A stretch of DNA of 29,994 nt from a virus: positions 1 to 29,994 of the IMG/VR virus record IMGVR_UViG_3300034112_001838. One strand, 5' to 3'. Position numbers and translations under genes: made by a program. The notes below the pieces were generated by a model that searched no databases, was not told where the DNA came from, and saw nothing but the letters and a program-made list of their open reading frames with translations. Positions 29,658 through 29,994 of the stretch are shown here, piece after piece (position 1 is the first letter of the stretch; every line of letters starts with the position of its first letter).

Positions 29658-29994
29658 CAGACCGCAAACGTGTTGCCGACAGCAACACGCCACAAAAATC
29701 TGTCGCCAAAGCGACAGAACAGCGACAGGAGCCGGTGGCGTGGGCGGTGATGTATCCGAACGGAAAGGGCGTTGAAGAGGTTTTTGAGTGCGAGGCTGAT
29801 GCCCGCGATGATGCAAGCCATGACCAAGAGATCGTCCCGCTCTACCGCCAGCCGCAGACTTGCCCCTACGTTGTTGGCCGTACCACGCTGCACTGTTCGC
29901 TGACGCCGTTCACGCTCACCGACGATGAGCGTGCGGCCGTCCAGTGGTTTGCCCACTACGGACTGCCAGAGCGATATGCCGCCGCGCTCCGCCC
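29654..29994 (+). CDS. Unidentified protein running off the right edge (partial)
   Basis: ATG 29654, ATGA overlap. The open frame continues to the window end (113 residues) without a stop. It starts with a Lys/Gln-rich segment (QKSVAKATEQRQEP), then VAWAVMYPNGKGVEEVFE, then EIVPLYRQP and TLHCSLTPFTLTDDERAAVQW. The phrase V-P-L-Y-R-x-P and the L-T-x-x-E-R-x-A-V helix are features I associate with small proteins in related phage genomes. Function unknown. Confidence 0.6.
   Translation, partial: MTDRKRVADSNTPQKSVAKATEQRQEPVAWAVMYPNGKGVEEVFECEADARDDASHDQEIVPLYRQPQTCPYVVGRTTLHCSLTPFTLTDDERAAVQWFAHYGLPERYAAALR

Overview
The window looks like part of a GC-rich, temperate, tailed-phage or prophage genome. 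Genes are tightly packed, often overlapping by 1 to 4 bases, and almost all lie on the + strand. The exceptions are a tyrosine integrase and one small gene. A planctomycete host is an inference, not proven. It rests on the Cys-rich CC repeats plus a cadherin-like domain in the big structural protein, on small protein families I associate with that group (for example the C-S-C/D-W-C-like protein at 4622 and the MPCNSDH-type protein at 29277), and on the phage-borne CsrA.

Layout. 1-5000: virion or structural proteins, including a 901-aa Cys-rich/beta-repeat/cadherin protein. 5016-7731: an HExxH metalloprotease-like protein, a small DNA-binding-like ORF, a calcineurin-like phosphoesterase, a dCMP-deaminase-like protein and a dNMP kinase. 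7793-11035: small structural and membrane proteins and a 749-aa protein with two LamG-like domains. 11028-12131 (minus): TTG-started tyrosine recombinase and a 69-aa partner. 12226-19951: regulation and replication, with a tandem-HTH protein, SNF2 helicase, coiled-coil protein, an unknown protein in the usual ssDNA-protein position, a prim-pol type primase, a UvrD-like helicase and a zinc-ribbon/ExoX-C-like protein. 19984-21615: a compact cassette with a QueD-like protein, a nucleoside-deoxyribosyltransferase-like protein and a tRNA-guanine-transglycosylase/DpdA-like protein, suggesting 7-deazaguanine modification of phage DNA. 21686-24850: CsrA, a 32-aa membrane peptide, a large C5-cytosine methyltransferase, a GNAT-like acetyltransferase and a small helical protein. 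24909-26198: exported, Tat-signal, membrane and HTH small proteins. 26226-29994: a VRR-NUC nuclease, then an overlapping run of DegT aminotransferase, ATP-grasp, TylF-like methyltransferase and HAD phosphatase, followed by small phage proteins to the window edge.

The most unusual points are these. (1) A probable DNA 7-deazaguanine modification cassette sits next to a C5 methyltransferase. (2) A short element of form TASSCTRC recurs at the head of six gene groups, and in three of them the upstream TAG stop codon is part of the element. (3) Two of these elements lie in a duplicated promoter-like cassette, with TTGCC(C/A)-N17-TAGSCT and identical spacing. (4) A phage CsrA occurs together with two RNA hairpins that expose GGA in the loop: one hides the Shine-Dalgarno sequence of the SNF2 helicase, the other lies just ahead of the methyltransferase.

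There is no gene-free stretch over 300 bases. The longest, 15443-15647, holds a strong terminator. I saw no rRNA, tRNA, CRISPR array or insertion sequence.
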